A DNA stretch of 64,000 nt from Malaya genurostris (lineage: Eukaryota; Arthropoda; Insecta; Diptera; Culicidae). The notes under the pieces are model-generated. The model did not search any database and was not told the DNA's origin. It worked only from the letters and a program-made list of their open reading frames with translations. A program made the position numbers and the translations under genes. Positions 1-11,349 of the stretch are shown here, piece by piece. The stretch lies in the NCBI RefSeq assembly GCF_030247185.1, contig NC_080572.1, positions 208,783,435 through 208,847,434 of the forward strand, in the 5' to 3' direction. Each line of letters starts with the position of its first letter. The first letter of the stretch is position 1.

Positions 1-12
1 AATATCGACATC

Positions 13-199
13 AACCGTTACTGTTTGACTAGTTGGAGACTACATCCTTGGAATCTGATCTCCTCGAAATCACATCACGAAATAGAAGAAATTACTCTAA
101 TTTTAAGTGGTAAAATTAATGCCCTCGGCATCTTATAGCTTAACGCAGTGTGCCTTAATATATATTATTGAATAAAAAAAAAATAAACCGTTACTGTTT
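13..199 (+). mobile_element. 5'-truncated I-like retrotransposon tail with 14-bp target-site duplication
   Basis: A 159-bp insert (27-185) ends in a short A-rich tail and is bracketed by the same 14 bases, AACCGTTACTGTTT, at 13-26 and 186-199. Its body matches the 3' UTR of the full-length element at 46268-52320 read on the minus strand; both contain GGCATCTTA, then GCAGTGTGCCT, then a TTGAATAAAAAA tail. The copies are clearly related but not identical. This is what target-primed reverse transcription that stops early leaves behind. It contains no coding sequence. Only 12 bases of left flank are in the window. Confidence 0.85.
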
Positions 200-2933
200 A
201 TTATTCATAACAGCCAGAGACATCTTTTGAAAATGGACAAAACTAATTTGTATCTCCATGCATTTCACACTTTATATAAAGCGTCGATTGAGAAGTTGCA
301 CTTGATCTTATCGGCCTGGGTAGAAAAATTTCTGGGAAAATGTTAAATGAGCACATTTTGTCGGTTACTTTAACTGCATTTTTCGAAATCGCTGCGCTAA
401 TACTATGAATTCGAATCAGCAGGTAAATTAAAACTAGCGAATGAAGCATGTCGATATGTTGTTGTGTCGCATTAAAAATGCAATAATTGAAACAAGGAAA
501 ATTTTTGATCAGTTCAAACATTGAATACCTTGTGTCTCTATTGAAATATTCATCAAAGCGTCACGCATTGCTCACTGTTTGCTTTGTAATTTGATTTCTC
601 GACAAGCCATTTCTTTGATCCATAAACATTTACCTAACTGTTGACCTAACTAATTACTTCGTCATAGGAAAAAAAATACAAGTACACCAACTGTGACCTC
701 CCTGCTGATCAATCAATGTTGATGAAAATAAGCAAACAGGCTCAGTTCCCAGTTGTATAATTGGAATACATTAGCATGTTTAGATTTTGCCCCCTCAAAA
801 TTGCCTACTGTATTGTAATTAGTTACCACCTCCCATCACACACACACACTCGCACATCAATGTTTAAGAAAAAAAAACGCTTTTCCCACTCATATGTACC
901 GGAGGCAACGCATCACCGCAGGGTCACAAATACCGTAATTGAAAACAAAAAGTAAATATTATAATTCAATACATCCCATCTGGCTGTTGCTGCGCCACTG
1001 TTTTGTAAGCCTTTTTGTCCCAAGTCACCCTCCCGGTTATGACCGTTGGAGTTGGGCGGATGGTGGCAGCTTTCCTGTGATGAGTCTCACCGTAAACCGA
1101 CCCTAAAAGCACCTGCCACCTACCGATCTTCCATTTAGTTAGTGCCGTGCACACTCAACCAGCTTTTCGCCGACTGGCAAGCAGGTTCGGCAAATAATAA
1201 ATATCAAATATCGTCGATTGCAAACACCGGCAGAGCACAACAACAACAGACATCGGACGTGGCAACAACGGCGTGGTGTGCGAAGCGAACAGGAGCTAAT
1301 TTTACGATTGCAGACCAACCCGATACGGCATTGGAAGCAGGTGGCAGGACAGGAAATATATTATTGATTTCCCAAATGTAGTTAGGAAAATTATTTTTCG
1401 CTTCCCCAAGCTCTAAGGCAGTATGCCGCATGAGATGATCCTGGTGGTAGGCAACAGAATGAGGTAGCACAGCTGCGTAGTATATTTCAAGTGGACGAAT
1501 TAATGCTGCTCCATCCGCACGTCAATAGGCCGTCATATGTTGAGAATTTCCGTTGTGCAACGATGAAGTGCAAACGTTCACGTTCTTCGTTGCTCGTGTC
1601 CTTATTTTGTCACCCGCAGATTAACCGGTGTTCGACGGGGCTAATGGGTTGTAAAACGGAAGGTAATCGTCTATTGTTTGATGAATTTCTGGGAACAAGA
1701 GTTAGCTAATAACTCTTCTCGTCAATATCGAACTGATTATAATTGACGGCTCTGTTGATGAGCCAGTTTCGTAGCACATCAAATTAGTGGAAAAGATTGC
1801 TTCTTAACCTAATCTGCTAAACGTTGAAAACTGACCAAGACAGTTAACTAGGCGCATCAAATTTTGACAGAATTTCAAACGACTGACGTTACGATCCGGA
1901 AATGAATATATCATAATATTTTGATTGATCCTAATTTGCTTCACTAGTCATTGTTTTCGGTGGCTCTTCTGAATGACCAATCTGCTTACAGTAGAAGCAT
2001 AACTTCAAACTGTCATTTAAATTTTAAGTACTGAAACTAACACCTGTGAATGATAGTGCTTGCTATGAGAGTAGACTTGGATTATGATGAGGATACATGC
2101 ACATTTTCGACAGTTTTTGTCTACAGAATAGCTCCGAAATAAGGACCCTCGCAGAACAGACACTTTGGCGTCCGACGGAGAGTATCATACGAGCCAACCA
2201 GAACTGGACACAGTGACCCTTATTCACTGCAGCTAGCTAGCTGCTAGCTGATACCACAGATTACGAGCCTTTTTTTTCTGTAGCCCACCACAGGGAGAAA
2301 AAGTTAGCTCTGGCAAAACAAATTGCTCTGTGGTTTCGTATCCTGATGAATCGGGCCGGATCCTGGCATGCAAAAAGTTCTCGTATGTTTGAAGCGAAGT
2401 AAACATTAGGTTCAGTTTTCCGGCAACATTTCACACCAAGTATCGCTAGGCTAGGCGTTGTATCGTATGAACACAGTCGAGAAATTGTGGCTACTTTTAC
2501 TACTACATACTACTACTAGTACGGTCGCATGCTGCAAGTCGGGCGCGTTTTTATGTTCGGCTAGAGATTGCTGCACACCGTCCCGTAGCAGGGACGGTAA
2601 TCCGAATGTGTGATTACTTGCGGTGCTGCTGCTACTCTCCGAGGGATGCGAATATTGAATGACAATTACAGCTGTTATCACGCGTGAGTCTTCCTGCAGT
2701 GGAGAAACTTAGGTGACAGAATGTTATTTGCCCAAATCGTGTGGCTGCCTGAGAAATGTTCATTCTAGCTCTTGTGTGGCCTGCATACTGCAGAGCAAGT
2801 GGACTTTGAAAAAGTTACTTTATTACTACGACTGTTTGGCGTAGAAATATCACCGGTCATGTAATTCGAAATACCAAAATAATTCCGGTAATATTATTTT
2901 AATTCCTCTTCGAAATGTTCAGCAGTACGATTA
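200..2933. other. No gene recognised
   Basis: Mostly single-copy-looking AT-rich DNA with a short CA run near 838-851. Short open frames around 1142-1470 have no recognisable motif and occur on both strands. If the luna gene model holds, this is intron. I see no promoter or RNA gene that I can support. Confidence 0.5.
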
Positions 2934-3368
2934 TACACACTTAAATTTTTTTACATCTTATTAGATGCACATAAATGGAGCGTCGCAGTTCACGCAAATT
3001 TACGTGGAAGAATATTTGATATTGTGTCTAAAATTCCATGACATGAAATTCATTGAAATAAAAAAAAAAGAATTTGCAACCCACCGCGCGCGGACTTGAA
3101 CCGAGAATCATTGGATCGCAAGTTCGTCTGATAATCGACTGAGCCACAGAAGCATGCATCTGCTTGGCCGGTAGAAGGTGCATTTAAATTCATATAGTCG
3201 CACCTGCTAGTAGAACGCAAGTTACAGTCGAAACCAGTAAAATTCAAGCTTATCTAACATTAAGTCATTACAAATAAAATTTTCCGTCATTTGACAAATT
3301 AGGTCTTTATGAATTACATCGTATGAGGGATTAAGTCACCTGTAAAATTCAAATTTTTTTAGAGTGTA
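2934..3368. repeat. TIR (MITE-like) element with an internal tRNA-like Pol III module
   Basis: The ends are inverted and similar: the left begins TACACACTTAAA and the right ends TTTTAGAGTGTA. It is the first of three head-to-tail members of one family (next at 3371-3625 and from 3624). Near each left end lies a shared block with AGATGCACATAAA and GGAGCG. This 435-bp copy differs from the 255-bp copy beside it by carrying a tRNA-like sequence on the minus strand. A reversed relative with the same module is at about 45600-45960, and a shorter relative without it is at 42730-42925. Confidence 0.75.
3092..3146 (-). repeat. tRNA-like Pol III promoter module (A and B boxes)
   Basis: On the minus strand TGGCTCAGTCG (3146-3136) fits the A-box consensus TRGYNNARNNG, and GGTTCAAGTCC (3102-3092) fits the B box. 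The part between resembles an anticodon arm with loop CTTGCGA (Ala-UGC-like), but the stems are decayed. A T-run follows downstream on the minus strand (the A-run at about 3059-3069), which could end Pol III transcription. It is not a credible functional tRNA because the acceptor and anticodon stems do not pair well. It is best read as a SINE-like head inside the TIR element. Confidence 0.7.
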
Positions 3369-3370
3369 CC

Positions 3371-3625
3371 TACACACTTAGAAAAATTTACATCTCTATA
3401 GATGCACATAAAAGGAGCGTCGCAATTCACTAAAATTCCCAATTCAAAGCATGTAAAGATGGGTCATATCTTTAACTTCACAGTTAATTTAGCTGAAGCT
3501 TACATCAATACAGACGCTAAATTAATTTTTACATGTTAGTAAATGTAATATTATGGCATCACCAAAGAAATTACGGCATATTTGGATTCACGTCAAGAGT
3601 AAATTTCATTTTTTCTAAGAGTGTA
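3371..3625. repeat. Short TIR element, same family, without the tRNA-like core
   Basis: It starts TACACACTTAGAAAAA and ends TTTTTCTAAGAGTGTA, a clear terminal inverted repeat. It shares the AGATGCACATAAA and GGAGCGTCGCA block with its neighbour at 2934-3368. Its end overlaps the start of the next member (from 3624), the two sharing a TA. It is non-coding, and no transposase of its own is seen in the window. Confidence 0.75.
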
Positions 3626-3750
3626 CACACTTAGAAAAATCGAGTAAATTTATGTCTCTATAGATGCACATATAATGAGCACCGTAATCCACTTAACTGT
3701 ACATTTCAAGGCATGTAAAAATGAATCAAATTATTAGCTTCACCCTTCAA
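3624..3750. repeat. Third tandem member of the TACAC family, truncated
   Basis: It begins TACACACTTAGAAAAA and again carries the AGATGCACAT block, but the right inverted repeat is missing where an I-like retrotransposon remnant starts, near 3750. With the two preceding members it forms a head-to-tail cluster. Confidence 0.65.
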
Positions 3751-4700
3751 GATATATTCCTATTCGTGTCAGCCTCCTGAATGGCCGTGACTCAGCTTTA
3801 TTTTTGGACACATGCATGCAGCGCAAAGAGCGTGGAATCCCGAATCATCTACGCTCGATGGAAATTCAAAAAATATTTTCAAGCAAGTTAAGGCATATTG
3901 ACTCTGAGAAAATGTTTCACACGGACGGATCACGGATTGAAGAGGCTACTGGGTTTGGTATATTCAACAATAATGTTTCGGCTTCATTTAGGCTTCAAGA
4001 ACCTGCATCTGTTTATATAGCAGAGTTAGCAGCAGTTTATTATAGTTTGAGTGCAATCGTCACATTATCTCCAAACCATTATTATCTCTTCACAGATAGT
4101 CTGAGTGCAATGGAAGCCATTCACCATTCTTGGGCAAAATAAAACAGTGTTTGAACGACATATTGAATAATAATTATCAAATCACAATAGTTTGGGTCCC
4201 GACTCATTGCTCCATTTCAGGCAATGAAAGAGCCAATATTTTAGCTAAACGTGGTGCTATTGAGGGTGAGATTTATGAGAGACCGATTGCTTTCAACGAA
4301 TTCTATAGCGCGTCTCGCCAAAGGACACTTGCCAGCAGGCAAGCTTCTTGGAATAAAGATGATCTGGTTCGGTGAATGCACTCAATTATTCCTAAAATAT
4401 CGACAAAGGCATGATTCAGGGGACTGGATACGAGTGAGGACTTCACTCGTGTGATGTCCAGACGTTACATGCACATCTCCTTCGAATTAAACTTTCCGAG
4501 ACTAACCATTGTGCTTGTGGCGAAGGTTATAGCGATATTGATCATGTCGGTTGGACATGCGTGGAGTATCGTGATGTCAGATCTCAACTAATAAATTCTT
4601 TGCGTATTCAAGGTAGACTATTCAATGTCTCAGTTCGTGACATTCTTGCTTGTCGTGGCCTTCCTTACATCATTTCATTAAGTCCATTGGATTTCTAATT
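3750..4700 (+). pseudogene. Decayed I-like retrotransposon ORF2 3' end (RNase H and C-terminal finger)
   Basis: The translation aligns with the C-terminal third of the intact ORF2 at 46852-50532. An RNase H-like stretch shows TDGS (first catalytic Asp), ELAA, TDSLSA and WVPTHCS-GNERAN. The reading frame shifts near 4133, where about nine residues are missing relative to the intact copy. A Trp codon has become TGA at 4373-4375. Further shifts follow before a C-terminal segment with CACGEGY and HVGWTC, ending at LSPLDF and a stop near 4698. It is 5'-truncated and has no RT. Unlike the full-length copy, it keeps Asp at the first RNase H position. It is non-functional. Confidence 0.88.
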
Positions 4701-5055
4701 TAATTTTTTTTTATGTTAGACTCCTTCCTCTCCCATGAGTTCAGCCAATACCCAGCTATCTAACATTGAATAAAATGATGGACTGATACAAATAAACCTG
4801 AAATAGTTATAAGATCATGAACAAAATAAATGATTTTAATCTTCTTTAATGTAATTTATATTAGAAAATCGTTTGACAAAAACAGTGTTTAGATTAACCG
4901 ATGGATACCGAAATACTAATATGAATAGTCATGAATCCTCCCAATGACTCCCATCCTATGACCCATTTTTTCAAACCTGAACAAACTTAAAACCTGATAC
5001 ACTGATAACGAATATGAAAACCTATTTAAATCCATCCAAATTAAACATCACTAGA
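4701..5055. other. No gene recognised
   Basis: AT-rich sequence after the I-like remnant. It may include the old 3' UTR of that element (an AATAAA lies near 4769), but I see no clear tail or duplication. Confidence 0.4.
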
Positions 5056-5710
5056 TTTTTTCTCTCAAACTTGTAAAAAATCAAAAACTTTCTTCGGGTA
5101 TAAGCTACCATAACCTTTTCAATTTGTAAACAGTTTTGTCAAGTTGATATAGATCTAACTTTGGCAACCCTGCACTTTATATAGAACTAAACAAAGCACG
5201 CTGTGTGCTAGGTGGTGCAGTTTTCTTCTTCCGTACCAGTACGTACCGATGCGTACAGGTTTTGAATCATTGAAATTGATACTAATCGCTCTATAATAAA
5301 GAATCTAGATGAAATTGCACAGTATCTTTTAAGACACTGAGAGCTTCAATTATTTGCATCTTAGTTTGTAAAAATCGGTTACGAAATTTCCGAGAAAATT
5401 GAATGTGCATTTTCTCAGAGATTTACACATATTGCCTTGTAACTCCGGAACCAGAAGACGGATCGGGACGAAATTCAGTACCGATCTATGGGATCATAAG
5501 ATCTCTCATTGGAATCTAAGTTTGTGAAAATCGGTACAGCCATCTCTGAGAAAATCGAGTGACATTATTTGTCACTCACGCACAGACATTTTGTGATCTC
5601 GACGAACTGACTCGAATGGTATACGACACTTGCCCTTCCCACCTCCGTTCAAAAATCGGTTTTCACAGTGATTACATAGCCTTTCTATATGAGAAATGCA
5701 AAAACGTTCG
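5056..5710 (+). repeat. Dispersed repeat, GGAACCGGAAGTCGGA family, copy 1
   Basis: A degenerate non-coding repeat whose segments recur in order at 12770-13735, 14720-15640 and, inverted, at 30690-31620. Landmarks are TTGTAAACAGTT, GGCAACCCTGCAC, GTACCGATGCGTAC, a GGAAC-GGAAG-CGGAT block, a CTGAGAAAA-GAGTGACATT block, ACTCGAATGGTAT and a right end TATGAGAAATGCA. No open reading frame is conserved between copies, so it is probably non-autonomous. Confidence 0.7.
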
Positions 5711-5813
5711 AAATAAGTATCTATAATGTGACGTTTATTATACATTTTAAAGAGCTGCGAGATGTATAGTGAATGTGAATGTAATAAACTATTATTCTAG
5801 TGAAACTGATCTA

Positions 5814-7437
5814 GGGTAACGGCTCCCTATTTCATCTAAGCTTCTATTTCCATATCATTCCTTCACCTCATTACTTTGAACATGAATAATATTTAACAAC
5901 CGCCTGAACCAAACTGTGAAATGTTTTAAAATAATGACAAAAGTTATTGTCACACTTTCCCATTGAAAGAAATGGTGTTAAATTCTTCGGGGATCGTTTT
6001 TTTCATTCAAAATAAACTCACTTTTCAATTTAGGACACATTTTCGTCTCAAGATTTACAGTCCGTCATGTTTACACTACCATTGAATGCTGGATGACATC
6101 ATAATTAGTAATGTTCACTTGCCACTTGTTTAATCAACGATTAAAAACTTTAAAAATTACCCGACAAGCAATAAAAGTCTTCAAAAACATGAGATGAAAG
6201 TTTTTCGCTTAGTTCACTTGATTGCGCTTTGTTTTCATCTCATTTGGTTTCCCAAAGTTGCCAAGTTGTCTCATAATGTTACAAAACAAAACTTGTTTTT
6301 CTTCTTCATATTATCATCAAAAAGTATGTTGTGGTATCCATGACATTAGTTCAATTATATTATTGATATTAATATTTCTATAAAACTGTTTCGGCTTCGA
6401 ATGTTACCAGAAAGAGCGTGTTAAATACTATAGAAATAACCATTGTGGCAAATCTAGTAGCACTGGTTTCATTCCGCTATACGTCAGCATAATGCTGTGA
6501 AGTGTGTGTGTGCTTCATCGGCTGTGCACAGAGATGCCAGATATTTTGCTAGAAAATATGTATTGCTTTGCATAAAAAGTCTATATCTGCTTTATCTGTT
6601 TTCACTAATAAAATGATGTTAAAAGAGAATTCTTCATATCTGCGAAGATTTCCATTTTAACAGGCGATTTGTTCGTTGATCAATAAACTTTCAAAGAATT
6701 ACTGCGATCAAATACTAATAGATACTCAGGAAGAAAAGTCTATGTTTTTACTTCTCACTTTTTATGAACCTTCATAAATTCGTATTCAATTTAGGTAATC
6801 TGTATGAAATCTGTACTTTGATTTAAATCAGTATGCGAACGCAAAAATCTATACAATACAGATGAATCTGTATAAATTGCATCTCTGGCTCTGCATTGTG
6901 TTTTAAGAAGGGCTAATGCCTAAATAGCAAAAATTCCTTTTTTGATTTTATTTAAAGTTCATCAAATTAACATTTCAGTAAAATTTTAATTTTAAAGCGA
7001 AAGGTGGACGGAAACGACCGAAAAATTTTTGAACGTTGAAATGATTCCAAACTGGTTCTAAAAATATCGTGTGTTGTCTCATAGTTGGCATTAGGCCGTT
7101 TTCAAGAATAATTCTGACATTTTGAATCTGAGAGTGTAATAGTGGAATGTTTTGTTCTGATTGCTGTCGCCATTGCTAATTTATAAGATGGATGAAGGAC
7201 CAACGATAGGATGGATAAAAATCCATTGAGATGAAATTGGGAACAGAGTAGTACATCATAAGTGTTTTTAGCTGTTTTATGAATATTAGTTCAATTTTCA
7301 AGAAATGTAAATCAATTCTCAACGTGGAGCAAGGCAAATGAAGTAGTAATATGAAATAGTTATAATGGTTTTAGTGACTAAATCTGGGTTTGGAGGCGAC
7401 GTCCTTACAAATAAGATGAAATAGGGAGCCCTTACTC
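5814..7437. mobile_element. 1.6-kb TIR element, TA duplication, copy 1 (holds the empty mariner site)
   Basis: About 24-bp inverted ends (21 of 24 positions agree by eye) share GGCTCCCTATTTCATCT on the left and its complement on the right. TA lies on both sides (5812-5813, 7438-7439). There is no conserved coding frame, so it looks like a large non-autonomous TA-inserting element. A second copy starts at 62175 and runs off the window end. At 6719-6720 this copy has the uninterrupted TA that is filled by a mariner in the second copy. Confidence 0.8.
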
Positions 7438-7439
7438 TA

Positions 7440-10400
7440 CTAAATGTTGAAGAGATTGATTCGGATAGATAAAAATGTATGCTTCGGCGCTTGCATGATA
7501 TATTCGGCAACATTCCTCTAACCAGACCCCCAAAACCAATCTCTGCACACGGGCCTGTTCCCACATTATTGAAGTTAGAAAACTATTTTGTGAACTGTTC
7601 TACGGGAATGTTGTCTTCGGAAAAGTTGTTATGCGTAATTATGCTGAACTAAGTTCCTAAAAAACGTTTTGTTTTTAAACTGCCATTTAAAAGTTATGAT
7701 TGTTATTTTCGTTTGTACACAGAAAACATTATGTATTTTACATGTGGCATAAACCTTTAAACGATATAATTCATAGCTACTTGATTTTTCAAATGACGCA
7801 ATATTCCACGCGCACAAAATTTTACACGCTCCGACTGTAATTTGTACTCGGCTACCAATTACCGCAGTATGCATTTATGTGTATCAATTATTCAACAAAC
7901 ACATTTGTGCCTCTGTGCTTCAGTCGAATAATCAATGTGCTTTGTGATCTAATGTTTCTAGTTTCAAGTCCCGCTGTTGGTATCGATCTTGTTTTTTTTT
8001 ATTTCATTCGAGTTCATGCCATGTAGTTTTCAAATAACACAATTTTACATGTTCTTGAATATAAATCTGTGTGAAATACGCCGCTCCTGTTATGTGCGTC
8101 TTATAAGATGTAAAATCACAAGATATTTTCGAACTGTATAGTTTTTTTAGTATCATTTTTCGAAAAACTGATATAGGGCTTATTTGAAACCGTTATGACG
8201 TTTAATAGTTATTTAATTTTGTTGATTTTTTGAGGCATTTGAATACGAATTTAATCGAGTTACAAATTAACTCCCTCTAAGATTTCTTCTCAAAAAAAAA
8301 AGTAAAGTCTTGGCATTACGCTTTCTTTTTGTGGAATTTGACTATTCTATTTAAACAGTCTTCGCAGCCGATTCTTAGCGTTCAGAATCATTGAAATGCT
8401 ACTACTACGATCCAACTGATACTACGAATCTTTCCGGGTCGGCGTTTGAACATACTACAACTGGCTTGTGAGACCAGCGCTCTATGTATTGAACCCCCAC
8501 ACGGTGTGCAGCAGATGGAAGAAAATGACAACCACACATCACACAAAAGCAAACATCAAGCGTGCGACAAGCTACCTGCTTCGTTGACTCAAGTACACGG
8601 TCTAAGTATTTTGTGAACAATTCATTCTGTGAATTCATCCTTCCTGCTCACTGTTCTTTCTTTTCGAAGATACAATAGGATCGATGTACTTTTCTTGTGT
8701 GGCCAAAAATCGACAATTAATCCTCACACATCACATCCAGTCTCCCGTTGGAAGATCCACGTCTGCTATAATCCACCTTCATTATACGTTTTCCGTGCAG
8801 CTCATTGAGATGAATTTATAGTAATTAAATTCAGCGCATGTACGAGATTTTTTCTCCGGAAAGTGTTAATGAAGTAAACATTAATTACGGATCCATTTGT
8901 TTTCATTTCTTCAACCAACCGTTCGAGCCCGGGTACGACCAGAAAGCTTCCATTCCTGGCAGTAGTGTGTGTGTGTGTGTGTATGTTTGTCCGTATATGT
9001 ACTAGAATGTGAAGTGATTTGTATTCACAATAGCCAACTGTCTTGTCTGGACCAGTTTGTATATCTTCTGGGTGATTCTGCCCAATGCATTTTCTTCTTT
9101 AGTGTCATGCGTTGCAGGGTAAATGAGCAAAAACCGGCAGGTCTTCTGGTTATGACTCATAGTTATGATCGATAGTTTAAGGAGTTTAAATATTTATTGC
9201 AAATACGAATCCGTTCATTGCTCTACTCATATAACATTCCAGTTCCTGGGAAGTTCCTATTGACCCATGTTTTATCACAGTTACACATTACCCATAATTT
9301 ATGTGTTTACCCTTAAAGAGCTTGGACAGTCATTAGCATTAGGGTAGTTCTAACTATAAATGTTCTAATTCGAACCGTAACCATACCCGGAAGTCCTGCT
9401 GAAACATCAGACAGTAAAACTGATTTTCACAGTAACCCCGGAGCAAGCGAAGTTTCGATTCATTCCAGTGCAAGTCAAATCCCTCGAGATATCACAGCTT
9501 CTTAATTAATTTCCTTCCCTTGTAAATCATGGAGACAAAAGAAGAGCCATTGTTCCGCGCGGTACCAGTTGCTTTGCAACAGTATGATTCATTGTTTATG
9601 GTTTAGGAATGAATTCACGACGAGTGACATGACGGGTGAAGGAGCCTCTAGTGCACTACGATTTGAATGACATTTGAATAAAGTCTGCCGCTGATTGGAA
9701 TCCAGACTAGCAATCGCAATGTGTTCGTTCGCCACCACCGGATCAATTAGACACGGACTGATCCCAGCACGAAACTTAGGTTCCATCGCCGGTTGTGGTG
9801 CATCGTAGTTCAGCTTTCCCGGGCAAATTTTGTGCTCTAAATTATTCTGATGAATAAATGCTGTAAACAAGATACGATTCAACTTCGAAACGAGTTTCTT
9901 TCTGCAATGGTTCTAAACCGCAATGTATCAACAACAATAGAGGTTTCAACCGGAAACATAAATTCCGCTTTGACGGTCTGATTTTTAGTGGAAAAATAGA
10001 ACCGAAAACGAAATATAGCTTGTTGTCGCTGGCGGACTGGCTCCGGATTTCCACTCGGAAACAATTCGCCGCGTCCGTGAAATTACCTCTCATCCCGATC
10101 GTTACGGGATATAAATTCAGGAAAAGGGGTTTAACAGTGGAACTCATCGTATGGTGATATTGCAAGCAAAAAGCGTTCTGAGAATTTCCAGATGAATCAG
10201 GTAAACCAAAAATTGAAGTTTTCGATTCCCGCCATTAGAAGTAACATGATAAAAAAGTGAAAGTCTACTTTAATAATGGTAGTTATACTTGTCAAGCCGT
10301 ATTAATGTAACCGTTTATGGAAATTCCAGAGCAGTTATAATGATGGATGTTTCCTTTTTTGAAAACATTACGTTATTTCGCAATATAAAAAAGTACGAAG

Positions 10401-10583
10401 TTGAAGTTGCGATACGTAGAAATTCAACGATGACATCATTCAAATATTATCTTTTTACCCAGTCAGGCATAGCAGGATTTTCCGAAAACACCATCCCGAA
10501 CCAGAATTCGTATCTTTAAATATTCTGCATTTACAGACAGAAGTGGAACACAAAAACTGAATTAAGTTTAGTTCTAGAAATGT
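7440..10583. other. No gene recognised; small repeats only
   Basis: I see a TG microsatellite at 8965-8982 and a minus-strand fragment of the TACAC/AGATGCACAT family near 8020-8125. Short open frames near 9589-10165 on the minus strand show no family motif. If the host gene model is right, this is intron. Confidence 0.45.
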
Positions 10584-11220
10584 ATGGAATTGAATTTGCA
10601 ACAACGAGTTTGCATTAAATTTTGTGTTAAAAACGGTTCCAATGGAGCGACGACATTGCAAATGTTAGAAGAGTATTTCGGCAACGATACTCTGAAGAAA
10701 GCAGTGGTTTATCAGTGGCACGAACGTTTTTGTGAGTCTGTGAATGATGATGAGAAAAGCGGTAGACTATCGACATCGAAAACCGACGAATACATCAGCA
10801 AAATAATCGTTGATCGCAAATTGACTATTAGAGAGATAGCGGAAGAGTTAAACATTGCTTCTGGAGAGCTATGAGAGGTTTGTGTGAGACAATTTACCGA
10901 AAAAGATCAGATTTGTAGATAAACAACTCGTGGTTCTTGCACCACGATAACGTTCCGCCACACAATACCATCGTTATCCGTGAACATTTGGCTAAAAGCA
11001 AAACAAATACCAGCAACCACCGAATCCACCTGATTTGGCTCCCTGTGACTTTTTCCTAAACTGTCTACTTAAGAAACTGCTCCGTGGAATGCGTTTCAGC
11101 ACCTGGGTCAAGTGGCACCCTAGTTATTTAGTATTTTTCATGACGAATGTTTTTTTAAGCAACATTTGACCACTCACCTCGAATGTTTCAAAGCAGATTT
11201 GATAAGCTTGCACTGATTTT
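10584..11220 (+). pseudogene. Mariner (DD34D-type) transposase pseudogene, internally deleted
   Basis: An ATG at 10584 opens 96 residues that read like the N-terminal helix-turn-helix region of insect mariners: a V-Q-W-E-type helix start, YQWHERF, DDEKSGRLSTS and LTIREIAEELNI. It stops at TGA near 10872. After a large internal deletion the C-terminal catalytic part resumes: WFLHHDN (Asp codon 10946-10948), then PPDLAPCDFF (Asp codon 11047-11049). The 101-bp spacing fits DD34D minus 4 bp, that is, a frameshift. The first catalytic Asp region is gone. No inverted repeats were identified with confidence. Confidence 0.83.
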
Positions 11221-11349
11221 AGTTCTGTTAAAAATTGTTCAGAATAAAAAAGAGTGATTTTTTTGCTGGTATCTTTTTGGAAACACTGTTTTTGACAGAT
11301 CACGCATGAATCGTGGCTTGTGTCATTGTCACATTTGTTCAGTTTGGTC

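Noticed and set aside
9842..10165. 107-residue minus-strand frame
   Set aside because: No family recognised; overlaps another frame on the same strand and sits in a presumed intron.
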